A stretch of DNA of 64,000 nucleotides, from the NCBI GenBank assembly GCA_045628945.1, contig JAZQQG010000020.1, positions 1-64,000 on the forward strand, read 5' to 3'. A program made the translations under genes and the position numbers. The notes under the pieces were generated by a model. That model was not told where the DNA came from, did no database searches, and saw nothing but the letters and a program-made list of their open reading frames with translations. The first letter of the stretch is position 1; every line of letters begins with the position of its first letter. This document shows positions 24,435 through 32,847 of this stretch, in pieces. This DNA comes from RGIG4034 sp045628945 (GTDB taxonomy: Bacteria > Bacillota > Clostridia > Lachnospirales > Lachnospiraceae).

Positions 24435-27400
24435 ATGAGTAAAACAATTATGACAGTTGACGGCAACGGCGCTACGGCGCACGTTGCCTATGAATTTACG
24501 GAAGTAGCGGCAATCTATCCGATTACCCCTTCTTCCCCCATGGCAACCAAAACGGATGAGTGGAGTGCCAAGGGCCGAACCAATATGTTCGGTCAGCAGG
24601 TGAAGTTAATCGAGATGCAGTCCGAGGCGGGCGCTGTAGGTGCCATTCACGGTGCATTGCAGACCGGTTCCCTGTCCACTACTTATACGTCCAGCCAGGG
24701 CCTTATGCTCATGATTCCTACCTTGTATCGTATTGTAGGTGAGCATCTTCCCGCAGTTCTTCATGTGGCCGCAAGAACCGTCGGTACCCACGCAATGAGT
24801 ATCTTCGGCGATCATTCCGATGTTATGGCCTGTCGTCAGACCGGTCTTGCCATGATCTGTTCCGGTTCCGTTCAGGAAGCGGCAGACCTTGCCGCCGTTG
24901 CACATCTGGCTGCAGTAAAGGGGCAGGTTCCCGTTATGCATTTCTTTGACGGTTTCCGTACTTCTCACGAAATTTCCCGTATCGAGATGGCAGACGTTAA
25001 GGAGCTTTCTGCGTTGATGGATCAGGATGCATTGACGGCTTTCCGTAATCATGCACTGAATCCGGAGCATCCTCTTTTACGTAATACGGTTCAGAATGAT
25101 GATGTTTATTTCCAGATTCGTGAGGCAAATAACAAGTGTTATATGGAACTTCCCGATGTCATCGAGGAGTACATGAATAAAGTAAGTGCGATTGTCGGTC
25201 GTGAGTATAAGCCGTATCAGTACTACGGACCGCAGGATGCAACGGAGATGATTATTGCGATGGGTTCGGTATCCGGAACCATTTGTGAGACCGTTGATGC
25301 GTTGAATGCAAGAGGCCGTAAGACCGGTTTCTTACAGGTACATATGTATCGTCCTTTTGCTGCAGATAAGTTCTTAGCAGAGATTCCCGAGTCGGTGAAG
25401 AAGATTGCCGTCCTGGATCGTTGCAAGGAGATGGGTGCGGCAGGAGAGCCTCTGTATGAGGATGTATGTACTGCATTCTTCCGTGCAGGTCGTGAAGCAA
25501 TGATTATCGGCGGTCGTTACGGACTGAGTTCGAAGGATACGGATCCCGCACAGATTGTTGCGGTATTCGATAATTTAATCAGCCGTAAGCCGATTAACAG
25601 CTTTACCATCGGTATTCAGGATGATGTGACCAGACTGTCTCTGGATGTAAAGCCGCTTACCTTCCCGGTAGGTTCGGTGGATATGATTTGCTGTAAGTTC
25701 TGGGGCTTGGGTGGCGACGGTACCGTTGGTGCCAACCATAATACCGTTAAGATTCTGGGCGACTATGCCAATATGTTCTCGCAGGCGTACTTTGAGTACG
25801 ATGCAAAGAAGTCCTTCGGTGTTACGAAGTCGCATCTTCGCTTCTCCAAGAAGCCGATTCGCGGTTCTTACTATGTAAAGAGCGGTGATATCGTTGCCTG
25901 CCATAATCAGAGCTATATCAAGCAGTATGATGTGGTAGAGGAGATTAAGAACGGCGGTAAGTTCTTATTGAACTGTACCTGGACTCCTGAGGAGTTAGAA
26001 ACCGAATTACCGAATAAGGTCAAAAAATTAATTGCGAAGCGCAAGCTTCGTTTCTATACCATCAATGCAACTGCCATTGCCGAGGAGCTTGGTCTTGGTA
26101 GTCATACGAATACCGTATTGCAGGCAGCTTTCTTCAAGATTGCCGATCTGCTTCCGGTAGATGTTGCCTTGAAGGAGATGAAGGATGCCGCTACGAAGGC
26201 ATATTTTGCCAAGGGTAGCTCCGTTGTTGAGAAGAATGTGAAGGCCATCGAAGCCGGTGCAGACAATGTGGTAGAGATTACCGTCCCGGCAGAGTGGGCG
26301 AACCTGGCAGATGAGATTCCCGCAATGGAAGAGGAAGCGATACCTGCAGTTGTGAAGAATATTCTTCGCCCGATCAATTCGCAGCATGGAAATGATCTTC
26401 CCGTCAGTGCATTTTTGGATCGCATCGACGGTGCCACCGAGATGGGCCTGACGGCTTATGAGAAGCGTGGTATTGCCGTTAATGTTCCGCAGTGGGATTC
26501 CGAGAAGTGTCTGCAGTGTAATATGTGTTCTTTTGTCTGCCCTCATGCGGCAATTCGCCCTCATTTGATGAATGAGGAGGAGGTTAAGAACGCACCGGAA
26601 GGAATGCAGTGCGTACCTGCGAAGGGGACTCCCGATTATCAGTACACCTTAAATGTTTCCCGACATGACTGTACCGGATGCGGTTCCTGCGTTGCCAACT
26701 GTCCTGCGAAGGAAAAAGCAATTCAGATGGTTCCTTGTGAATTAACAGAAGAGAATCGTAAGGAATGGGATTATTCCCTGACGATTGCGAAAAAGCCCGA
26801 GGCATATAATCGCTACACCATTAAGGGTAGTCAGTTTGAACAGCCTCTCTTAGAGTTCTCCGCTGCCTGTGCAGGTTGTGGCGAGACTCCTTATGCAAAG
26901 ATTATGACCCAGCTCTTCGGTGAGCGTGTTTACTGGGCAAATGCGACCGGTTGTTCCCAGGCTTGGGGCGGTACCTTACCCGGGGTTCCTTACACCGTGA
27001 ATGAGAAGGGTTACGGTCCTGCATGGACGAACTCCTTATTTGAGAATAATGCTGAATTAATGCTTGGTATGTATTTATCCGTAGGCCAGCAGAGAGAGGC
27101 CGTTAAGGCGAAGGTTACCTCCTTGATTGACAAAACCTCCGATTCTGCGGTGATGGACGCTTGTTCGAAGTGGCTTTCCGCCTACGACAGCTTTGATGCT
27201 TCCCGAGAAGCAACGGATGCTTTGGTTGCTCTTTTACGTAAGGTGCAGGCTTCTGCCAAGGACGAGGAAGCTTCCTTAATCGCGGCAATCTTGGAGCGTG
27301 AGGATACCCTTGCCAAGAAGACGTTCTGGATGTACGGCGGAGACGGTTGGGCATATGATATCGGTTTTGGCGGTTTGGATCATGTAATCGCGACCGGTGC

Positions 27401-27953
27401 CAATATTAATACTCTGATTATCGATACCGAGGTATACTCCAATACCGGCGGACAGAGCTCGAAGGCAACCCAGATTGGTGCGGTAGCACAGTTCGCATCT
27501 TCCGGTAAAAAGACCAAGAAGAAGGACATCGGTTCCATCTTCATGACTTACGGAAATGTCTATGTTGCACAGGTAGCGATGGGAGCAAATCCCGCACAGC
27601 TTTTGAAAGTTTTGAAAGAAGCAGAAGAGTATGACGGACCTTCCTTAATCATCGCGTATGCGCCTTGCCAGACCCATGGAATCAAGGCAGGTATGAACAA
27701 TACCATGAGCGAGATGAAGCGTGCCGTTGAGTCCGGTTACTGGCCGTTATATCATTATGATCCCCGCAAGGAGAATCCGATGACGGTGGACAGCAAGGAG
27801 CCGACACTGGATTACGAGGAGTTCCTCGAGGGTGAGACGCGCTATGCTTCCTTAAAGAAGACCTTCCCCGAAAATGCAAAGGAATTGTTTGCAGAGGGTG
27901 CGGCTGAGGCGAAGAAGCGTTACCAGAAGTACAAGAACATGGAGAAGTTGTAA
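24435..27953 (+). CDS. nifJ: Pyruvate:ferredoxin (flavodoxin) oxidoreductase
   Basis: A 1172-residue homodimeric-type PFOR of full length. Domains follow the usual order: N-terminal pyruvate-binding (YPITPSSPMA), a second domain with HxCKEMGAAGEPL-like DRCKEMGAAGEPLYEDV, two ferredoxin 4Fe-4S sites (CLQCNMCSFVCPHA near residue 690; CTGCGSCVANCPAKEKAI near 745), and the TPP domain with CAGCGETPY (near 812) and GDGWAYDIGFGG. It converts pyruvate and CoA to acetyl-CoA, CO2 and reduced ferredoxin in the cytoplasm, the central fermentative step. Only 2 bases separate it from the acyl-CoA synthetase gene, so it is cotranscribed. A terminator follows. Confidence 0.97.
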   Translation: MSKTIMTVDGNGATAHVAYEFTEVAAIYPITPSSPMATKTDEWSAKGRTNMFGQQVKLIEMQSEAGAVGAIHGALQTGSLSTTYTSSQGLMLMIPTLYRIVGEHLPAVLHVAARTVGTHAMSIFGDHSDVMACRQTGLAMICSGSVQEAADLAAVAHLAAVKGQVPVMHFFDGFRTSHEISRIEMADVKELSALMDQDALTAFRNHALNPEHPLLRNTVQNDDVYFQIREANNKCYMELPDVIEEYMNKVSAIVGREYKPYQYYGPQDATEMIIAMGSVSGTICETVDALNARGRKTGFLQVHMYRPFAADKFLAEIPESVKKIAVLDRCKEMGAAGEPLYEDVCTAFFRAGREAMIIGGRYGLSSKDTDPAQIVAVFDNLISRKPINSFTIGIQDDVTRLSLDVKPLTFPVGSVDMICCKFWGLGGDGTVGANHNTVKILGDYANMFSQAYFEYDAKKSFGVTKSHLRFSKKPIRGSYYVKSGDIVACHNQSYIKQYDVVEEIKNGGKFLLNCTWTPEELETELPNKVKKLIAKRKLRFYTINATAIAEELGLGSHTNTVLQAAFFKIADLLPVDVALKEMKDAATKAYFAKGSSVVEKNVKAIEAGADNVVEITVPAEWANLADEIPAMEEEAIPAVVKNILRPINSQHGNDLPVSAFLDRIDGATEMGLTAYEKRGIAVNVPQWDSEKCLQCNMCSFVCPHAAIRPHLMNEEEVKNAPEGMQCVPAKGTPDYQYTLNVSRHDCTGCGSCVANCPAKEKAIQMVPCELTEENRKEWDYSLTIAKKPEAYNRYTIKGSQFEQPLLEFSAACAGCGETPYAKIMTQLFGERVYWANATGCSQAWGGTLPGVPYTVNEKGYGPAWTNSLFENNAELMLGMYLSVGQQREAVKAKVTSLIDKTSDSAVMDACSKWLSAYDSFDASREATDALVALLRKVQASAKDEEASLIAAILEREDTLAKKTFWMYGGDGWAYDIGFGGLDHVIATGANINTLIIDTEVYSNTGGQSSKATQIGAVAQFASSGKKTKKKDIGSIFMTYGNVYVAQVAMGANPAQLLKVLKEAEEYDGPSLIIAYAPCQTHGIKAGMNNTMSEMKRAVESGYWPLYHYDPRKENPMTVDSKEPTLDYEEFLEGETRYASLKKTFPENAKELFAEGAAEAKKRYQKYKNMEKL

Positions 27954-28000
27954 TTCGATGGCTTTTTGAATTCTGCCTCGAATATATTATGTCAACCAAT

Positions 28001-28040
28001 GAGACGGGAATTGAAGTTTTCTTCGGTTCCCGTTCTTTTT
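28001..28040 (+). terminator. Terminator of the PFOR operon
   Basis: ACGGGAATTGAAG pairs with CTTCGGTTCCCGT (two wobbles) around TTTT, followed by a T-rich tail CTTTTTG. Confidence 0.88.
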
Positions 28041-28079
28041 GTGATAAAATGGAAATATAAACTGGGGGAGGTGTGGTGC

Positions 28080-28880
28080 ATGAAACATCAGAAACAGCGA
28101 AGCTACGGTAGAATAGTTCTTCTTTTGCTGGGGGCTCTGTGCCTGTCGGCATGCCTTGCTTTTGTTCTGCGTCCGCTTCCGAATCCAGAGGAAAAGGCGA
28201 AAATCAAAGAGGTCAGCGTGACGGTGACCAAGGTCACGGACTTAAAATTCTATGCCGGGAAGAATACCCGTAAATACCGGTATGAGGTAGCGGTAACCCA
28301 TCAGGGGCAGGAATACCTGCTTGGCGTTCAGGCAAGCGCACCCTACACGGTGGGAGCCGAATATGAGATGTATCTGTATGACAACACGATCTACCGGGAT
28401 TATAAGAGTGCTGTGGCGGCAACGGTTTATAATCATGCGAGGTTGCCTTTTCGCGTATGCGTAGGGGTTGCGTTTCTTGCCGGAATCCTGCTCATCGGCT
28501 ATGGGGTGGCTTTCTTACGGGATAGACAATCGGGAAAATCCATACAATCGAAAAAATCCCTGCAACCGAAGCAACCGGGACATAACACACAGTCGAAAAC
28601 ACCCGCACATTCCGAAACGGAAGGAAATCTTGCGGCCGCTGTTTCACAGATTCGTGGCGGATTGGATTATATGCGTGTCATTTATGACAATGGTTACGAG
28701 GTGAAAATCTATGGGGAACTGCGACCCGGGGCGACCTTCTTTGCCTATAAAAAGAGCCTTACGAACTGGCAACCGCCACATGAGGGAGAGCAGTTCACCG
28801 AGGCTATGCGGGAGAAGCTTCTGGCGGATGTGAATGCCAAGCAGACTCCGGGCAGTGTCCGGATTGTCTTTTTTGATTAA
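28080..28880 (+). CDS. Uncharacterised membrane protein
   Basis: A 266-residue protein I do not recognise. It has an N-terminal hydrophobic segment (about 12-30), a predicted external beta-rich domain of about 100 residues (EVSVTVTKVTDLKF, YRYEVAVTHQGQEYLLGV) resembling DUF3592-type domains, a second membrane span (about 125-145), a polar linker rich in Gln, Lys and Ser, and a cytoplasmic C-terminal domain of about 75 residues ending VRIVFFD. The start ATG has GGGGGAGGTG upstream. It lies between the PFOR terminator and a radical SAM gene and shows no operon partner. Confidence 0.65.
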   Translation: MKHQKQRSYGRIVLLLLGALCLSACLAFVLRPLPNPEEKAKIKEVSVTVTKVTDLKFYAGKNTRKYRYEVAVTHQGQEYLLGVQASAPYTVGAEYEMYLYDNTIYRDYKSAVAATVYNHARLPFRVCVGVAFLAGILLIGYGVAFLRDRQSGKSIQSKKSLQPKQPGHNTQSKTPAHSETEGNLAAAVSQIRGGLDYMRVIYDNGYEVKIYGELRPGATFFAYKKSLTNWQPPHEGEQFTEAMREKLLADVNAKQTPGSVRIVFFD

Positions 28881-28938
28881 GGCATGGAGAGGCATTTATG
28901 AGATATAAAAAAACACAGAAGGGAAACAACCATTGAAT

Positions 28939-29916
28939 ATGCCGGAATATCTTAACTGCACATTGTGTCCCCGTAATTGCGGTGTCAATCGTTATGAGAC
29001 GGTGGGGTTTTGCAAAATGCCCGCCACGATGCGAATCGGTCGGGCTGCGTTGCATTTCTGGGAGGAACCCTGTATCTCCGGTACGGAGGGAAGCGGCGCG
29101 ATTTTTTTCGGCGGCTGCAATCTCCATTGTGTTTTTTGCCAAAATGCCGGACTTTCCGAGGGGCAAGCAACTGAGACGGCCGCTGACCGAAACGGTCTCG
29201 GACAATCCTGCTTTTCCAGTATTCCGGAAGTGAGTGTAGAACAACTGGCAGATATTATGTTAACCTTACAACAGAAAGGTGCCAACAACATCAATCTGGT
29301 CACGGCAAGTCATTATGTCCCTAGTGTGGCGAACGCCATTCGTCAGGCAAAGCACCGGGGCCTGACGGTCCCGATTCTATATAATTGCGGCGGTTATGAG
29401 AAAGTCTCTACATTAAAATTGCTGGAAGGTCTTGTGGATATCTATCTTCCTGACGATAAATACTCTGACGGGAACTTAGCGAAAGAGTACTCCCATGCAA
29501 AAGATTATCCCGAGGTCGCCTTGGAAGCCATTGCGGAAATGGTTCGTCAGACAGGCCCCTGCGTATTTGATAACCGGGGCATGCTGCAAAGAGGTGTCCT
29601 GGTGCGACATCTTCTTTTGCCGGGAGAGTTCATGAATGCGGTTCGGGTTGTGGATAAGCTATGGGAACAGTTCGGCGATGGGATCTATGTAAGTATCATG
29701 AATCAGTATACACCGATGCCGTCAATCGACCGGGAACGGTTTCCAAAGCTTGAAAAGACGGTTTCGAAACGAGTCTATGAGCATCTGATTCGTCATTGTA
29801 TGGAACTCGGGATGAAGCAGGTATACATCCAGGAGGGAGAGACGAACCGGGCAAGCTTTATCCCCGAATTCAACGGGGAGGGTGTGCGATTACACCCGGA
29901 TGAGCAAATTTCATAG
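28939..29916 (+). CDS. Radical SAM protein of the PflA-like/COG1313 type
   Basis: A 325-residue radical SAM enzyme. The first segment has a cysteine cluster CTLCPRNCGVNR, and the FeS/SAM motif is GGCNLHCVFCQNAGLS (CxxxCxxC). The order and the segment NINLVTASHYVPSVA match the COG1313 family of PflA-like proteins, whose substrate is unknown. An insertion of roughly 20 polar residues follows the Cys motif (near ATETAADRNG). ATG 28939 is preferred over TTG 28933; the only SD-like sequence, AAGGGAAAC, is about ten bases further up. It carries one copy of the GTTWACATAA motif at 29255. Confidence 0.85.
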   Translation: MPEYLNCTLCPRNCGVNRYETVGFCKMPATMRIGRAALHFWEEPCISGTEGSGAIFFGGCNLHCVFCQNAGLSEGQATETAADRNGLGQSCFSSIPEVSVEQLADIMLTLQQKGANNINLVTASHYVPSVANAIRQAKHRGLTVPILYNCGGYEKVSTLKLLEGLVDIYLPDDKYSDGNLAKEYSHAKDYPEVALEAIAEMVRQTGPCVFDNRGMLQRGVLVRHLLLPGEFMNAVRVVDKLWEQFGDGIYVSIMNQYTPMPSIDRERFPKLEKTVSKRVYEHLIRHCMELGMKQVYIQEGETNRASFIPEFNGEGVRLHPDEQIS

Positions 29917-30017
29917 CAAATTAGTACCAAATTTGGCTATTTTTGCAACAAATATGAACCTTTTTTCGAAAAATCTCCGTCTTAATTAGTGTAAAAGAGG
30001 AAATGGAGTTCACTCGT

Positions 30018-30323
30018 ATGTTGCTGAATAGTTATGTACTAAGTGTCGTTGAAGAGAACGAAGTTCCGTTGTCATCGGGAATTGGGCAGGAACAGTTCTT
30101 CACATTTGCGATTGTGGTGATGATTGCGATTGCACTGTTATTATGTGTAGGCGTGTATCTTTCCATGTGTTTGAGAATTCGAAATCGCATGACAAGTCTT
30201 CTGCTGAACGGTAGCACGCAACAGGGACGTAAGGTGAAGGGCGGCTGGAATCTGTTTAAGCTTCGCCGTGAGCTTGAGGCAATGGAGACGGATGTGTTGG
30301 GGAATATGCAGTCGGTCGGATAG
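30018..30323 (+). CDS. Small single-span membrane protein
   Basis: A 101-residue protein (106 if ATG 30003 is used) with one membrane span (FFTFAIVVMIAIALLLCVGVY) and a basic cytoplasmic tail (LKLRRELEAMETDV). GGAG at 30005-30008 is nine bases before ATG 30018, while ATG 30003 has its GAGG only two bases away. I do not recognise a family. It is an isolated transcription unit followed by its own terminator, just before a histidine kinase gene. Confidence 0.6.
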   Translation: MLLNSYVLSVVEENEVPLSSGIGQEQFFTFAIVVMIAIALLLCVGVYLSMCLRIRNRMTSLLLNGSTQQGRKVKGGWNLFKLRRELEAMETDVLGNMQSVG

Positions 30324-30350
30324 ACGGATTGTGTTCCGGACTGAGAATGC

Positions 30351-30383
30351 AAAAGCAGGTGCATTGATGCATCTGCTTTTCTT
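30351..30383 (+). terminator. Terminator after the small membrane protein
   Basis: AAAAGCAGGTGCA pairs with TGCATCTGCTTTT (one wobble) around TTGA, followed by CTTG. Confidence 0.8.
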
Positions 30384-30411
30384 GTAAATACAGATACAGA
30401 CAGGATGACGT

Positions 30412-32769
30412 ATGCAAAAAGAGAATAGAAAAGAAACTCGATATGAAAAAATGATCAGAATTCTATCCGGACTCTGTTTCATAAGCGTCTTGGTTTTCGT
30501 GATTGCAGGTTTTATCGTTTCACCGGACTTAAAACTATTTTCCGAGAGCGCAAGGGTATATGGAGAGGAGTGGATTCGTGAGAATCCGGACGGAACGTCG
30601 AAGGCCTATAAGATGCCGATGAGCCTTCCGTTGGCGGATGGTGAGAGCGCAATCTTCCACACGACACTTCCTAAGGATGTTACGGACGGAATGTACCTGG
30701 CAATCTATACCGGCAAGAGCTTTGCGATGTATGTGGGTGGAAAAGAAATCTACCGTTTTGATAATTCTATCTCACGACTGCCCGGGAATATTACGAAGGC
30801 GATTGTCGTTCCGATTCCTCTTCGGGAGGAGTACGCAGGGGAACGGATGACCATGCGGATTGCCAATGATAAATTTGACCGAAACACGATCAATACAGCG
30901 TATATCGGTAGCATGATGGGAATCATGATTCAACTGGTTCGGAATTACAGCCTGCAGTTTTTAATGGCGATCCTGTTAATACTGGCGTCCGTTATTATCA
31001 TTATTATTTTCGCGTACATCGAAAAGCGTGACGGCAGAAGAGCACCGTTAATCTACCTGGCAGAAGGGATTCTGTTAATCTGCTTATGGATTCTTTTCGA
31101 CAGCCCGATGTTCCAGCTGGTTTTCCAGACCTATTTTGTGGATGGTGTGACGGGATTCATGCTGGTTACCATTATGGCATTCCCGTTCCTGCTCTATTTT
31201 GATGCGGTAACCGAACGCCGCAACCACAGACTGTTCTTGTCCTGCGAGACGATTATTGTTGTGAATTTTGTGGTAATGACCTTCCTGCATCTGAGCGGAA
31301 TCCAAAGTTATGACCGATCCCTAATCTACCTGGATCTCATGCTGTTGGTCTACATTCTGGTTATGATCATAATAACCATTCGTGACTATATTGTTCGTGC
31401 GGATAAGCGCCATCGAAACCTGATCCTGGGGCTGGTTGGCTTGAGTTTATTTGGATTGCTTGAAATTGTAGTGACGATTATGTCCGCACAGATGCCCTTT
31501 GTGGTAGATATCGGCGGTCTGTTTGTACTGATCGGTATGATTCTTCTTTTACTATTTGCAATCCTCGATCAGGTTGAGGCTTTGGAGGAAATCAAGCAGG
31601 AGACCCAGAATGCCATCGCAACGACGAAGGCCAAGTCGGATTTCCTGGCAAATATGTCCCACGAGATTCGTACTCCGATCAATGCCATTATGGGAATGAA
31701 CGAGATGATTCTTCGCGAGACCGACCAGGATGTGGTAAAAGAGTACGCACAAGACGTGAGCAGCGCCAGCGAGAACCTTCTGCACATCGTGAATGATATT
31801 CTGGATTTCTCGAAGATTGAGTCCGGCAAATTAGAGATTATCCCCGACGAGTACAATTTGGGAGAGTTAATCGACGATGTGACGTTGCTTGTGAATATCA
31901 AGGCGGAAGCGAAGGGATTAAAACTTAGCGTTGATGTGGATGAGACGCTTCCTACGTGCCTCTACGGAGATGATAAACGAGTACGTGGGATTATTACGAA
32001 TATTCTGAATAACGCCGTAAAATATACGGAACAAGGCTATGTGAAGTTAAAGGTGGACGGGGAGAGCGACGAGCAATCTGTAGTCTTACGAATTGTGGTG
32101 GAGGATTCCGGCCAAGGCATCCGTGAGGAGGACCTGGAGAAGATTTTCAACGGATTCTCCCAGGTGAATACGAAGAAAAACAAGAACATCGAGGGCACCG
32201 GCTTGGGCCTTGCCATTACCAAACAATTGATTGAGTTGATGAACGGTTCCATCGAGGTACAGAGTGAATTCGGCAAGGGTTCCGTCTTTACGGTATTGCT
32301 GCCGCAACAGATTGTCTCTTCGGAGAAGTTGGGAGATTATCGTCGGCATCGCCACGCGTCCGCAGATTCTTCCGGGCAGGAGACCGAGATTACGCTTCCG
32401 GAGATTCACATTTTAGTGGTGGATGATACGCCGTTAAATCTTAAGGTAATCAGTAAACTTTTAGGAAGGACGAAGGCGAAGGTAACCTGTGCGTCCTCCG
32501 GTGAAGAGATGCTTTCGCTGGTTCGGGAGAATTCCTACGATGTGATTCTTTTGGATCATATGATGCCGAATATGGACGGTATCGAGACCTTGAAGCAAGC
32601 AAAAGCATTGCCGGACCACCAATGTCCGGAGGCTCCGATCATCGCGTTGACCGCGAATGCCGTGGTTGGTGCGCGGGAGATGTATTTTGAAGCAGGCTTC
32701 GATGATTATCTCAGTAAGCCGATTAAAATGGACCGACTATGTGAAGTCATCCAAAAACATCTGAAATAG
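30412..32769 (+). CDS. Hybrid sensor histidine kinase with receiver domain
   Basis: A 785-residue hybrid kinase. It has an N-terminal membrane span (about 20-40), an extracytoplasmic domain to about residue 170, then seven hydrophobic segments (about 175-385) as in 7TMR-DISM sensors. HisKA follows with His near 416 in SHEIRTPINAIMG. HATPase_c motifs are NILNNAVKYTE, DSGQGI and GTGLGLAI. A C-terminal receiver carries the phospho-acceptor Asp in ILLDHMMPNMDG (near 713) and Lys in YLSKPI. It phosphorylates its own receiver and presumably relays to an Hpt protein not encoded nearby. Signal and output are unknown. Confidence 0.93.
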   Translation: MQKENRKETRYEKMIRILSGLCFISVLVFVIAGFIVSPDLKLFSESARVYGEEWIRENPDGTSKAYKMPMSLPLADGESAIFHTTLPKDVTDGMYLAIYTGKSFAMYVGGKEIYRFDNSISRLPGNITKAIVVPIPLREEYAGERMTMRIANDKFDRNTINTAYIGSMMGIMIQLVRNYSLQFLMAILLILASVIIIIIFAYIEKRDGRRAPLIYLAEGILLICLWILFDSPMFQLVFQTYFVDGVTGFMLVTIMAFPFLLYFDAVTERRNHRLFLSCETIIVVNFVVMTFLHLSGIQSYDRSLIYLDLMLLVYILVMIIITIRDYIVRADKRHRNLILGLVGLSLFGLLEIVVTIMSAQMPFVVDIGGLFVLIGMILLLLFAILDQVEALEEIKQETQNAIATTKAKSDFLANMSHEIRTPINAIMGMNEMILRETDQDVVKEYAQDVSSASENLLHIVNDILDFSKIESGKLEIIPDEYNLGELIDDVTLLVNIKAEAKGLKLSVDVDETLPTCLYGDDKRVRGIITNILNNAVKYTEQGYVKLKVDGESDEQSVVLRIVVEDSGQGIREEDLEKIFNGFSQVNTKKNKNIEGTGLGLAITKQLIELMNGSIEVQSEFGKGSVFTVLLPQQIVSSEKLGDYRRHRHASADSSGQETEITLPEIHILVVDDTPLNLKVISKLLGRTKAKVTCASSGEEMLSLVRENSYDVILLDHMMPNMDGIETLKQAKALPDHQCPEAPIIALTANAVVGAREMYFEAGFDDYLSKPIKMDRLCEVIQKHLK

Positions 32770-32775
32770 GAATCA

Positions 32776-32810
32776 TAAAAAGGGCGATTGCGTGATCAAT
32801 CGCCCTTTTA
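32776..32810. terminator. Bidirectional terminator between kinase and GH2 genes
   Basis: AAAAGGGCGATTG pairs perfectly with CAATCGCCCTTTT around CGTGAT, with A and T runs on both sides, so it can end the plus-strand kinase and the minus-strand GH2 gene. Confidence 0.93.
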
Positions 32811-32847
32811 TACTGCACCGCCATGTAGTTGACTATTGTGAATTCAA

